NCBI GenBank assembly: GCA_020740775.1
Contig: JAHEWK010000030.1
Span: forward strand, 248,001 to 312,000
From: Ilyonectria destructans
Taxonomy: Eukaryota > Ascomycota > Sordariomycetes > Hypocreales > Nectriaceae
Length of the DNA stretch: 64,000 nt
Direction of reading: 5' to 3'
The translations under genes were made by a program, and so were the position numbers. The first letter of the stretch is position 1. Each line of letters opens with the position of its first letter. Below the pieces are notes generated by a model. That model did not search any database, had not been told where the DNA came from, and saw only the letters and a list, made by a program, of their open reading frames with translations. Positions 31,317-42,322 of the stretch are shown piece by piece.

Positions 31317-34300
31317 ATGTCTTCGCCGCTCGGCTTCACTCCATGGAGGAGGAGGGCATTGAGCTCGACCTCGCAGTGCGATCCCCCGCAGCTCCAACCT
31401 GCCGATGGCTTCAGCTCCAGCCCTTCGCACGGTTCCCACCAAACTTCTACTACTACTACTACGCAAGCTCGCCCGACGTCCATCAGCTCCGCGCCTAGCC
31501 ATAGAGAGCCCATTCGATCCTTTATTCACAGCTCTGTGCGAGATGACTTACTGGGTATGTTTAGTTAATGCGCTTAACGCCCTTATCATCTCCACACCAT
31601 CGCCTGCTTACACCCAGCTTTTGCTTCCAAATAAAAAATTGAAGACAATCCAAAATCGCTAACTCCTGCGGACTAGTTCCGGTAGATAGTGTTCAAAATG
31701 CGAGAAACATTCGTCAAGACACCGCGGAGCTTGCCACCTACCTCCTCTCAGACGGACAAGCTCCCCCAAGCCCCGTATTCCTACGCTCGCGATCATCCGT
31801 CCACGAAGTCGCCGTGTCCGATTACGGCGACGAGTCTTCCATAGCTGACCATGCGCGCAACTCGACAACGATTGTAGAGGTATCTGAGCCGCCGTCGCCA
31901 GAGGCCGAGCGCGACACACATGCGCCCGCCGGGCCCTCCGTTCTTGCAAACCTCCTCAAGGGCTCCCCTCCTCATTCGATGGCGCAACATCACGCTCCCG
32001 AGACCGAACATGAAGAAGACGACGATGGGGACCGAAACCAGCCCGAGCCGCGTTTCCATACCGATGCCAGTTCGGAGCGCACGCCACTGCTGTCGAGGGT
32101 GACTTCAGGCGGCAGGCGGTCTTACACGGAGAATCTTGAGGGTCAGAAATCTCGCGCAAAGCGTCCTTGGATAAGCGGTTTGGTAGAAGTAGGCCACAAG
32201 GTGGAAGAACGAATGACACATAGCGTTGCGGTCGCCGTCAATCCGCGCCGCTGGGATGGCAAGGCAATATGGCACAACACGGTGGTTACTCCCGTCTCAT
32301 GCTTGCCCGCCGTGGCTGTTGGTCTATTGCTCAACATTCTAGATGCGCTCTCTTACGGTGCGTTAAACTGTTTATGGGGCGCTTATACAATTCGCTGACG
32401 GATAACAGGCATGATTCTTTTTCCTCTGGGAAAGCCAATCTTTTCACATCTAGGATCTGCAGGTATCGCAGTTTTCTATGTCAGCACCATCGTGTCACAA
32501 ATCACATTCTCATCGGGCAGTATCTTTAAGGGCGCCGTGGGGTCTGAATTGGTGAGTCTCTGATAAGGTAGTATGGCGCAATTCCGGCGTCATCGACTAA
32601 CACGCCGCAGATCGAGGTGGTGCCGTTCTTTCACAACATGGCGTTCCGAATCACCGATACGGTTGGAGAGAATAACCCTGACGCCACCATTGCCACCACT
32701 ATCGTGTCATACTCCATAAGTGCCATGATTACCGGCCTCGTCTTCTATCTCATGGGCCGATTCAAGGTTGGATATATGGTGGGGTTCATCCCCCGGCACA
32801 TCTTGATTGGATGCATAGGTGGCGTCGGATGGTTCTTGGTCGCTACGGGGTTCGAGGTATCGGCTCGCCTCGACGGTAGTCTGGAATATGACCTCGACAC
32901 GCTGAAGAAGTTGACAAACCCATCAACCGTACCGCTCTGGGTTGTCCCCCTGATACTGGCCATTCTTCTCTTCTACGAGCAGTCAAAAATTACCTCCAAG
33001 TTCTTTTTGCCTTTGTTTATCTTGGCGATTCCCTTGGTTTTTTACTTTTTTGTATTGGCTCTCGACGTGTTGCATGTGGATACATTGCGCGACCAAGGAT
33101 GGATTTTCCAAGGGCCGCCCTCCTGGGAGCCGTGGTGGTATTTCTACACTCTCTACCGTAAGTGCTTTTCACTCTCTATAGATGTCTTTGGCAACCATTC
33201 TAACAATCACATCAGAGTTCAAACTTGTGCGCTGGGATGCAGTCGTCGAATGTATCCCCGTCATGTTTGCCTCAACCTTCTTCGGCATCCTACATGTCCC
33301 GATCAACGTCCCGGCCTTGGCCCTGAACTGCGGCGAAGACCACGCTGATCTCGACAAGGAGCTGAGGCTTCATGGCTATTCCAATTTCCTGTCTGGTTGC
33401 TTTGGCAGCATCCAGAACTATTTGGTCTATGCGAACACCGTGTTTTTCATGCGGTCAGGCGGAAACACACGCCTCGCAGGCTACATGCTAGCTGCCGCCA
33501 CCTTCGGCGTCATGCTTGTTGGCCCATCACTTATCGGATTCATTCCAGTCATGATGGTGGGCACTTTGATCTTTGATCTGGGCTTTGAGCTCATGTTGGA
33601 GTCGCTATGGCTCCCCCGCAAGAAGCTCAAGCTCGCTGAGTACATAACCGTAGTCGTCATTGTGCTCGTCATGGGCATTCACGACTTTGTGGTGGGTATC
33701 GGGGTCGGCATCTTGCTAGCCTTCGCATCACTCATTCTACAAACTTCACTGGTGTCAGCTATCCGTGGAAACTATTCTGGTGACATTGTCACTTCCACTG
33801 TGAGGCGCAATCCCTGGCAGCATCACTACCTGCACCGGGTTGGCTGGCAGATTTATATTGTGAAGCTCACGGGGTATCTCTTCTTCGGAACCGTTGTGAG
33901 CGTCGAGGAGAAGATTCGAGGCCTGTTGGAGGACAGTGCATTTGCCAAGCAGCCCATCAAGTTCCTAATATTGGACTTGTGGCACGTTTCTGGCCTTGAT
34001 TACTCGGCCGGTGAAGCGTTCAATACCATCAGTAGGCTTCTCAACAACAAGGACGTTGTTTTTGTCCTGAGTGGTGTTGACTGCGACAGTGAGCTTGGTC
34101 GAAACCTGAAGGCCGTTGGATTAGGAAGCGATGGAATCGATGTCATGATGGTGCCCGATCTTAACTCTGCATTGGAGAGCTGCGAGAACGAGCTTCTAAA
34201 AACCCTATATGCGAGACAGGAGGAGCTTGCTTTGAAGCGAGTTTCCGTCCAGAACTTGGATGTCCCTGCGAGATCTTCGACTGCGTTCTCCTCATTCGAC

Positions 34301-34858
34301 CCGCCCTTCAACTCACCTCGGCGAAACCATCTTGTCGAGGCTGCCCAGGATGCGCTGAGCAGTGTCGACGTGCAGCGTCCATCCAGATGGATGAGTTTCA
34401 AAGAGCCTCTTAGGCTCATGCTCCAGATCTTCCAGGGCCTCAGTGAAAGAAACGAGGAAAGAAACGAGGACTTATGGTTCCCAGCAACCTCATACTTTAC
34501 CCGACGCGAGTATCCGGCCGGTACCATTCTTTTCCGGCGCGGAGAGTCGGCGAACGGCTTCTACATGTTGGAACGGGGCATCATCCGGGCTGAATACGAC
34601 CTCCCTCAGGGATGGCTTTGCGAGAGCATCGTGGCGGGCACGACCTGCGGCGAGCTCCCCTTCTTTTCCGAGACTGAACGGACGGCGACTGCGGTTGTGG
34701 AGAGAGATTGTGTCGTCTGGCTTATGGACCGGGAGCAGTGGGCCAAAATTCAAATCGAGCAGCCGGAGGTTGGTAGGGAACTGTTGAGGGTGTCCCTGAA
34801 GCTCACCAGCGAGCGCATGAGCGCCATTACCTCGTACATCTTGACGACGGCGGGTTAG
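31317..34858 (+). CDS. SulP/STAS transporter with cyclic-nucleotide-binding domain (Vsb1-like)
   Basis: Five exons (31,317-31,554, 31,677-32,357, 32,409-32,551, 32,611-33,157, 33,216-34,858) join in frame to 1,083 aa. Residues ~1-290 are a Ser/Asp/Glu-rich cytosolic region with SERTPLLSR, a dileucine-type sorting motif. A SulP membrane core follows (AVGLLLNILDALSYGM, SGSIFKGAVGSE, GFIPRHILIGCIGGVG, then later helices FGVMLVGPSLIGFIPVMMVG and VVGIGVGILLAFASL). A STAS domain holds IKFLILDLWHVSGLDYSAGE. The C-terminus is a cNMP-binding-like fold (PAGTILFRRGESANGFYMLE, TTCGELPFF). This architecture and length match yeast Vsb1 (YGR125W) and its fission yeast relative, vacuolar proteins needed for basic amino acid uptake. 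Sulfate transport is less likely. All splice sites are standard. Confidence 0.9.
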
Positions 34859-35975
34859 ATCTCGACCGGAATATAGAATGTCAAATCATCGGGGAACGCA
34901 AAATAAATAAAATGAATTTCCAATTAACGAAAGTACTGGAACGCATGGGTCATTGATGACCCTTTGAAGCAATTTGAGCTGTCCCAAGAGGACCTCCATT
35001 GCGTTGGCGTTACAGTGTAATGAGTGAAAGAAAGCGATGATTTCTTAAGCCACAGCGGGATCCAGATATGCAGCTAGATTTGACTCGGAGCCGCGGCACC
35101 GTTACGCTTTGACTGGGAGCGATGGGGGAGAACGCGAATTGCTAAGAATCACACTATTGCTACTCAATCTAACTCTTCAATAATCGTTTTCCTTTTCGTC
35201 CCAAACCCCATGTCACCTCAGCATTTGATTCCACTCCCCACAAGTCGTGCTCGGCTCGGGCCTTTTCTTGTCCCCGATACTCCCTCGATTCCCGCGTCAG
35301 CACCGAGGACTCGACCACCATAAGAACCAGCCTTGCCGACTCGTGCTTCTGCTGGTCGCCATCCAAAAATGACGCCCATCGGTGCACCACCGGGTGCATG
35401 GAGTGGGTGCATGGAGTAGCTGCCTGTCGATCCTTCCTGAGTTTCGATCATCGAGTACCGCACCAGCAAGCCTATCGTATCCAATAATCGCACTACGTTG
35501 CGAGCCATCTCCGCGAGTCAGTCGGGCCACCGGTTTGCCAGTCTCGCCACCGCCGCCAGCGCTTGCTAGATGAACCTTATGTGCTCCAAGGCTACTTAAT
35601 GAGCCTATGACTTTTTAGGGGGGGAAGGATATTAATAGCTAGAAAGATGACATACTAAGAACTCGGCTGACACTATCGGGCATTCGAGGAGCAAGGGAAA
35701 GACATCGTATATTATTAAAGTACTGGTCCAGTTGCAGCCAAGCTCAGCCATCCAGGGTCAGCGGCCTGGCTTAATTGTTCCTACTTCCTCATTAACTTAG
35801 TATGAAAACGCACCTGAAGGACTCCATCACTCCGTCCCGGAAACAATTGCGTAAACTAGCCCCCGTTCCTCCTTCAGCCCAAAAGCTATCCTCCGCGGCC
35901 TTGAACTCCATCAAGGCGCAAGGCCCCAGTTCAAGCGTGCTCTGGACATATTTGATATCCATCGCCAAAGGCGTG
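34859..35975. other. no gene recognised
   Basis: 3' flank of the transporter gene, then short frames without domains on both strands, including CT-rich sequence near 35,260-35,560. Confidence 0.4.
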
Positions 35976-36305
35976 CTAGGATCTCTCACGACGCATGAGC
36001 TTCGTAGAGTAATGCACCTGTAGGCTCTCGACAGGCCGCCCTGGATAGGCCTCACTAAACCGCCGGTGAATCTCGGGCCACGCAAGCATCTCCCTACTCT
36101 CCTTTAACTCGATGAGAAGGTCATCTTCCTGTGGGGTGTATTTGGCTCTTGAAGCTCGCTTGGCCTTGCCCCTCGTCTGTGTCAAGGGTGAATCAACTCG
36201 ATCCCCTCTCGCTCGGGGTAGGCCATGCTGATTCAATGATTCTTGGACTGGCTTCGGTCGAGCGGCCACTGACGGTGTATTGCCAAAGGGCAGAGGTTTG
36301 AAGCA
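35976..36305 (-). pseudogene. Myb/SANT-like domain fragment
   Basis: The minus-strand frame ends with KRASRAKYTPQEDDLLIELK, then LAWPEIHRRFSEAYPGRPV and ESLQVHYSTKL, a Myb/SANT-type helix-turn-helix of the kind found at the end of many fungal hypothetical proteins (W/Y-T-x-E-E-D ... W.EI...FPGR...LQVRY...L). A stop follows nine residues later. No ATG precedes the domain in this frame, so it is a last exon with an unseen upstream part, or a relic. Confidence 0.5.
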
Positions 36306-36323
36306 CAAAGCGAGAGCCAACAA

Positions 36324-36647
36324 TGGATGGCCTGGGTGTTGCAGGTTTATATATTCGATCTGCTGCTATGTGTTCTGTCTGAACATTCTGACCTCGCTCA
36401 GCAGATGGAAGAAAATGGGTGACCTTGACTCAACCCATGGCCTGGCTTTCTTCCAGGTACCCAGCATATGTGCTTTGCGAACCCTCAATCTCGAGCGTCT
36501 CCCCCAAGCTCCTAGTTTGACTACATCATGGACTGATGCTCTAGGAGACGCTCGGGGACCTCTACATGAGTGAGGTATGATGAAGGCTTGTACAAATAGC
36601 AGATAGACGAATCTGGTGCAAAGTTTGGGGATTTTGTAGTTATCTCT
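36324..36647. other. intergenic
   Basis: No feature seen between the Myb-like fragment and the GNAT gene. Confidence 0.5.
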
Positions 36648-37226
36648 TTATAGCATCTTGACGAAGAAACTGCACCTGGCCTTTCTCCCATCCGCAAACT
36701 TGGCGTAGCCGGGACAAATCCCCCACTCCGTCCAGCCCGTCCTAGCATAAAAGTCTCTGGCAGGCGTCTCCGTTGCAGTATCCAGAACCAGCATCTCAAG
36801 CCCTATATCCTCCTTTGCGACTTTCTCCGCCGCGTGCATGAGACGCTTGCCGAGGCCGTTGCGACGATGCGCCGGATGCACGAGCAGCTTGCGGATCTCG
36901 CCCTTGTAGGCGTGAGTCTCTCTGGGGTTGCGGGCGATCTGGACGGTGGCTATGACGTCGGTGGGGTCGTTGCTGTCAGTGACGACGAGGAGGCTTGTTG
37001 TTGGGTTGGGGCCGACGGCGGTTGGGAAGAGTTGAAGCCAGTAGTCTATTGCGGTGTTGTCCAAGAGCGGCCCGAGGAAGCCTATAGACGACATAGACGG
37101 CTCGTCGTTGACGCAGTGCTGGAGAAGTCGTCGCAGCGAAGGGAGATATTTCTCCACGCCGGAGCCATCCCGGATTGTAGTGACGAGGAGCGGCGTCTCC
37201 TTGTCGCCTCGAATGTCCTCGCCCAT
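36648..37226 (-). CDS. GNAT-family N-acetyltransferase
   Basis: Single exon from the ATG at 37,226, 192 aa, a normal length for the family. Order: N-terminal helix region (VEKYLPSLRRLLQHCVND), strand SLLVVTDS, strands DVIATVQIAR, motif A KGEIRKLLVHPAHRRNGLGK (R-R-N-G-L-G-K is the acetyl-CoA pyrophosphate loop, Q/RxxGxG/A), motif B MLVLDTATETPARDFYARTG, and a last strand GRKARCSFFVKML. The frame is intact. Close relatives act on small amines or antibiotics, but the substrate cannot be told from sequence. Nearest neighbours are fragments, so context gives no hint. Confidence 0.9.
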   Translation of the reverse strand: MGEDIRGDKETPLLVTTIRDGSGVEKYLPSLRRLLQHCVNDEPSMSSIGFLGPLLDNTAIDYWLQLFPTAVGPNPTTSLLVVTDSNDPTDVIATVQIARNPRETHAYKGEIRKLLVHPAHRRNGLGKRLMHAAEKVAKEDIGLEMLVLDTATETPARDFYARTGWTEWGICPGYAKFADGRKARCSFFVKML

Positions 37227-37572
37227 CTCAACTTCGTGCGGTGTCGCCTTACCTCACTCATTCGCTAACCAGGGTTTCATTGTCTGGTCTCCGGCTGAAG
37301 TGAATTCTTCTGGTCTCCGGCTGCGATATTTGTTTATTATTGGAAAGTCATTAAGGTCCGGCGCTAGAGACGCAGCAGCGGTTGTAACAGGCGCTAGTGA
37401 TCCTGCTTATCAAAAATTCTCAATGGCCTTTGATAATAAGTATTTCTATGACAAATAGTTAAGACAGGTGACCCCAGGATTTTGTGCAGTTTGGAATTTC
37501 CAAGGCTCCGGTTAATCTCATCTCAATGCATACCGGCTCATATGTAGACACAACAACTGCCGCTATGTCGAT
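37227..37572. other. intergenic
   Basis: Upstream flank of the GNAT gene; a short duplicated phrase TCTGGTCTCCGGCTG occurs at ~37,283 and ~37,309. Nothing else seen. Confidence 0.5.
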
Positions 37573-37836
37573 TCATGCTCTTCCCTTGGCAATGCCCACA
37601 ACCAAATTCGCCATCTCCTGAGGTTTTCCAAGGAAAGGGCTGTGGCCGGCCGATATTCTTGCCTCCTTCATGCCAGGTGTTGACTGGACCATTTGTTCCG
37701 TAGTTGCGGTAGAAGTGGAGACGTCGTTGGTTGCGATTAAATATCTCACAATTGTGCCAGATGTGTAACGACCCATGTCACACATAGGTGGTCGGGACCA
37801 GCAGAAGTGATGAGAATCAGCCTCAACGCTAACCAT
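37573..37836 (-). pseudogene. alpha/beta-hydrolase C-terminal fragment
   Basis: The last ~60 residues read TIVRYLIATNDVSTSTATTE then QMVQSTPGMKEARISAGHSP and FLGKPQEMANLVVGIAK. This is the end of a fungal alpha/beta hydrolase: the AGHSPFL block carries the catalytic His, and the preceding strand the usual YL.T..D. The N-terminal ~200 aa with the GxSxG nucleophile are not found upstream on this strand, so it is a truncated relic. Confidence 0.7.
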
Positions 37837-38693
37837 CGAACCTCAATCTCATGTTGGCAGGCTAGAAAGATCTGTCACGGGCCGACACCTGGCTGGAGAA
37901 TCCCGACTTGGCAGCCCTACGATGCTCCCGCTCCCCCCGAAGTTACCAGACGATTCCGCTTTGAGCTCAGCCGCCAGTCTTCGCTCGAGCTATTGCGGCT
38001 TGCGGCTGGCCCTTCTTGTCGGAGTGTGCGGTGCCTCACAGCCGAGACAGTGCCGGTCTAGAACGCAGCCTCGTTCAACACTAGCAGCGCCTGCCAACAC
38101 ACACGGCAGGTCTCTGGGGACAACTTTAAATCACGCTGGCATGGCTTCGCATGGAGAGGGACGCCCAGACGGACATACAGGATACCTGGTGCGGCGAAGC
38201 GGTGGGCGTGGCAATGTGACAATAAGCTCGATTGAACACGAAGGGCCAGCAGACGTCCTCTCCTCCCTGGCTGGCGTAGGCAGATGCATCCTCAGAATTC
38301 TAATAATCGCCTCGCGAGGACTCAAGGGCTAGCGACTTTTATTCTACCTTCCTGCTCACCCGCAAGCCCCATTACACATTGCTTCCCGTCTCGAAGATCT
38401 GACAGCGTCCCTTGTCCATCTCTGCGGGGTAACAAAGCCCAGAAATCCGTCTGAAATGACGCTTCCGCTGCCACGGTCAAGGGCAATTGCTGCTAAACTG
38501 AGATCCCACTTCATGTTGGTTTTGTTGAAGTGACTTGGGCGGAGGACCAAGTCTGGGAGCTCAAGGGCCTAGAAATGGGACCAAACTACCCACCACCTGC
38601 CGAATCTTTGCTTGCTCTTTTAGGACTGATAAATTACTACAATTTGTCTAGATGTTGTCATGGTTCTCCCTCCAACCTGTAAAAAAGTCGCCA
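37837..38693. other. no gene recognised
   Basis: Short frames only; no remains of the missing hydrolase N-terminus found. Confidence 0.4.
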
Positions 38694-39497
38694 TCACACA
38701 TTAAGGCTTGGGAATGCGCTCAGCGGTTGAATACTCCATCGTGGGGGCTTCCAGTGCGGGGTCTGCTGGCACAGCATCGTAATGGCCGTCTGAATCTGGC
38801 CGGCCATCCGGTCGTGCACCGTGGTCGGCTCGAGGTATGCCGTCCCGGGACCGTCCATAGATTCCTTATCGCGAGGCACGAAGATGATTTCCTGCAGGCG
38901 AGGCATTCGCGTTTGAATGCGTCGGAGGACCTCGACAGTTAGGCTTGCGGCAGTCATGGAGCGGTAATTGTTGTCGATCCAGAACCGAGCGTTGACAGCG
39001 ATGCGGCGCACAGTGGTGAGCTCAGCGGGGTCGCACATGGACATGTAAGTGTGGAATTGGGAGTCCGCGGCCATGTAGCCATCGCGAAGGCCGAAGTAGA
39101 TGATATCGTGGTGCGGGTTAAAAAAGACCTGTCCTTGGCCGCGCCCAAAGCCGAACTCGAGCTGGTAGTGCTTCAATGCTTCGGCTCGTGACTCGGCGCA
39201 GACGTGGAGGCTGATGGGGATGGGTGCAGTGGAGGTACAGCGGGAGGTCCACGACAGGGATTCTCGCGACGAATCCAGAAGAGATGGCGAGCTCGAGCCG
39301 CATCGGATGGGCACGAGACGAGTCCTGGGGAGGTTGAAATTCCAGATCTTGAGGCGCAATTCGGTTGGAAGTTTGCAGAAGAGATGCTAAGGAGGGAGAG
39401 AGGAGGCGCAGTTAGTCCCAAGCACGTACGATGCGAGGGCGGGCGATCGACGACGCTAACTCACAAATACACCCGGCGGAGGCTCGGAGGCAGTCAT
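38694..39497 (-). CDS. 2EXR domain-containing protein
   Basis: Two exons: a 33-nt first exon (39,497-39,465, MTASEPPPGVF), a 78-bp intron with GTGAGT donor and TTAG acceptor, and exon 2 (39,386-38,694), total 241 aa. The N-terminus HLFCKLPTELRLKIWNFNLP is the 2EXR signature (F..LP.E.R..IW...L), present in large paralogous groups in filamentous ascomycetes. Further family-like blocks are SLHVCAESRAEALKHYQ, then NPHHDIIYFG and a WIDN region. Function unknown; the motif resembles an F-box-like helix and might mediate protein contacts. Intact frame. Confidence 0.88.
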
Positions 39498-42322
39498 TGC
39501 GACTGTGGTATTGACCAAGCGAGGGAGTAAAACGAGTGACGGCATCGTATTAATAGATTGAATCGAAAGAAATAGGCCGCACTAGAGGAATGACCAGAGG
39601 AGACAAGAGACAAGAAGGCCAGGAGGTCCGGGCCGCCAAATTGTCATGACATGGAGGGTCAGGGCAGGCTGGCGAGGAACCAAATATATAATTTGATGGG
39701 CATGGATGGGACAGAGGGAGACGATGACGGCGGGCAACGCCATGTCTTTTGGCCTTATGTCTTGTGTTCGCGTGCCTTCGAGCTTGTTGAGACTTGAGCC
39801 TGTTGCATTTCGCTTGTCAGTCAGGGCCCAGTACCTGTCATTATCATGGTGGCATTGTCTTTTTGCAGCATGATGGGTCCCTGTTGGTGGGTCGGAGTGT
39901 CAGACCCGAGTTTACGCCTGAAATGCTAGGCAACTAGCGACATCGGTGATCCCCATCAAGACACACTTTTCGCTGCCTTTAGCTGGCTAGACACACACAC
40001 ACGCAATTACAACACATGACTTGGTACCTCAAGTCCACCAACAGTCCTATATCCGGCCCCCCGTCCGCACGTCCCCGAGTCTCCATTCTCCAGTCTCCAG
40101 AACGGCAGGGGTGTGCAAATTGGCCTGAGCAGAAGCCCTGGCGCATCCTGGTCGTCTGGCAAGTGCCACCAAATCCTGCGAGTCCTGGATCAAAGACCAG
40201 CAGGGGACGAGAACCGACTGCTTAGGTCCAAAGGGCCATCGGAGGGTCGCCAAGGGACCATGGAGGAGCCGTCGAGGACCAAGCCGGTAAGGGAGCTAGA
40301 GCCTCGAGCCGGGCCTGTCTGCACGCAAGACTCGGACATCCCCAAGGCATAGCATGGCATGGCACGCGTAGCTTGCCCGCGCATGACAGTCGGGACACGC
40401 TCGAATCTCCACACGTCTTTTGTTGTCTCTCTTGAGCCACCTTCAAGCCGAACCATGAGCCAGTGAGCCATGAGCCACGAGCCTCGACCGAGCATGTGAG
40501 AGATATGGTTTGGGCACGATATAAGAGAGACGCCGGGTAAGGGATACATCCCTGAGGCGTCTTGTCTCGAGGATCCTATGAGGGTTGAGCGAAATCGTCG
40601 TCCACACGGCCAAGGGTCTCTCCGCACCCTGGCCCCAAAGCCTTGGGGACCAGGATTCCTAACAGTTTGGTCAGTACGGGAAACCGTCATCGGAATTGAG
40701 ACATGGCTGGCTTGAAAAGAAAAAAAAAATCCAAGAAGTAGCTACAGACAGACAGCAAGCTGCATGGCGTCGATAGTGCGCTCATACGACCCAAGGGAGG
40801 CCTACTCCTCGGAAATGTCAAAATGTCGCCTTGTTTTTGATGACAGTAGCCATTCCTAGTGCCGGCTCGTGCCGCTCTCTTGGCTCTCAGCCCCAGAGCG
40901 GATCGCCAAGGCATCCATCCATTCGCTCCGAAGTGGGACGTCCCGTTGAAATGGTCCACACCCCGTCCACTTGCGCATGGGTGATGGATGACGAGGGTGT
41001 GTAAAAGCCGAAAGTGACCGCCATTCTGCATCTAGAACCGTCCGTATTAGGCGGAACCTCTTGGAACATGTGCGTCGCAGAACCTTATGCCTCTGCCCCA
41101 GAGGTCCAGTCGTGGGGAGAAACGACGCAGGGAGCAAATGTTCCTTCGGCGTTGCAGAACAACGGTGAACCATTACAGTATCATCCCGACCCACATGCGT
41201 GTATGTACCGACCTCCGAGCCCTGTACGTGCAACACGGGCCATCTGCAGGACACCACCATTTGCATTTGATCCCCTGTCGAACGGTGAAGAGAACTGCCA
41301 CTGGTACAGTACTGTCGTTGGCAGATACTGCCCCGGAGGTCCCGCATTTCACCAACTCGTCCTATCTTAGCCCTTTACCCGAGAAAATCCCCCCCCAGGT
41401 CGGTGGAGCAAGGGGGGGTTGGCGAATGAAGTTTATGTTGGCATCCAAAGGTCCAGGGTGTAACGGTCCGGGGTAAGGTTGCTCTCCTCCGGCGCGAGGC
41501 TGGTATCGCCTTTTCCGTCCTGCTTCCACTTGAGTCCATCATCTTAGGGGTGGCTGCGTCCCAGGCCGTCCTAAAAAGACAGGTCGACAACGCTACATGT
41601 AGACCTGGACGCAAGGCGGGAAGCCCGGCCTTGTCTTAGAAAGGGAATCCAGACGGTCAGTTCAGCGTCAGCTTGGCAGCCCCAGCATCGGCTAGGCTCG
41701 CCGAAATGTGGGTAGAGGTTGATCTCGGAGGGCGCTCCGATGAAGCCACAGGTCGAGACTCACGGCCGGTTTGTCTGATTCTTGGGATTTGCATCATGTT
41801 CTGCCGCTACTTGTTAGTCTGGGCGTTGGTGATTACGACATTATCATTGTTGAATCTGGAATCAGGAGCCGATTTCATGGTCTGATGACATGCCAAAATC
41901 ATTCCATGTAGCCTTTCCTAGTGTCTGCTCCAGATCGGCCTTATTCGAGCACGTTTCTTTTGCTAGGGGCGTGGTGTAGGGTAGCTGAAACAAGCATATG
42001 CGCGGATGTTAGCGCGATGGGCGCTCGATAGCCTGTGGGCGTTTGTCTCGCCAAGAAGAACGCAGTCCTCCATTCATAGCTAGAACCCGTCTCCCTCCTC
42101 GACGTCCTCCCCAGCATTTAGAGGCCGAACTAATCTGGAATTTGCCGACTTTCATCCGCACATCTATTCTACGTTCAGAAGGTGTGCCGGAAGCTTTTGG
42201 CAGACACATTCTTGTTTCGGCATCTAGCAACTTCTCCCACGGTTCGAACCTCGTTTCTCCTTATCTGTCCTGTTTGAATCGGCCCGATCTAGCAAGTGGA
42301 CGCGCAGACTCGCTCGCCGACC
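39498..42322. other. no gene recognised
   Basis: A 2.8-kb interval. Open frames of up to ~165 aa occur on both strands between 40,190 and 41,480, but they overlap each other in several registers and show no domain, so I treat them as chance. The last ~300 bp would contain the promoter and leader of the Zn2Cys6 gene. Confidence 0.4.

Noticed and set aside
40190..41476. overlapping frames of up to 166 aa on both strands
   Set aside because: No domain, no ATG in good context, no splice pattern; mutually overlapping registers suggest chance.
42236..42256. tRNA B-box-like GGTTCGAACC
   Set aside because: No matching A box, acceptor stem or cloverleaf around it. No tRNA or rRNA gene was found anywhere in the window.
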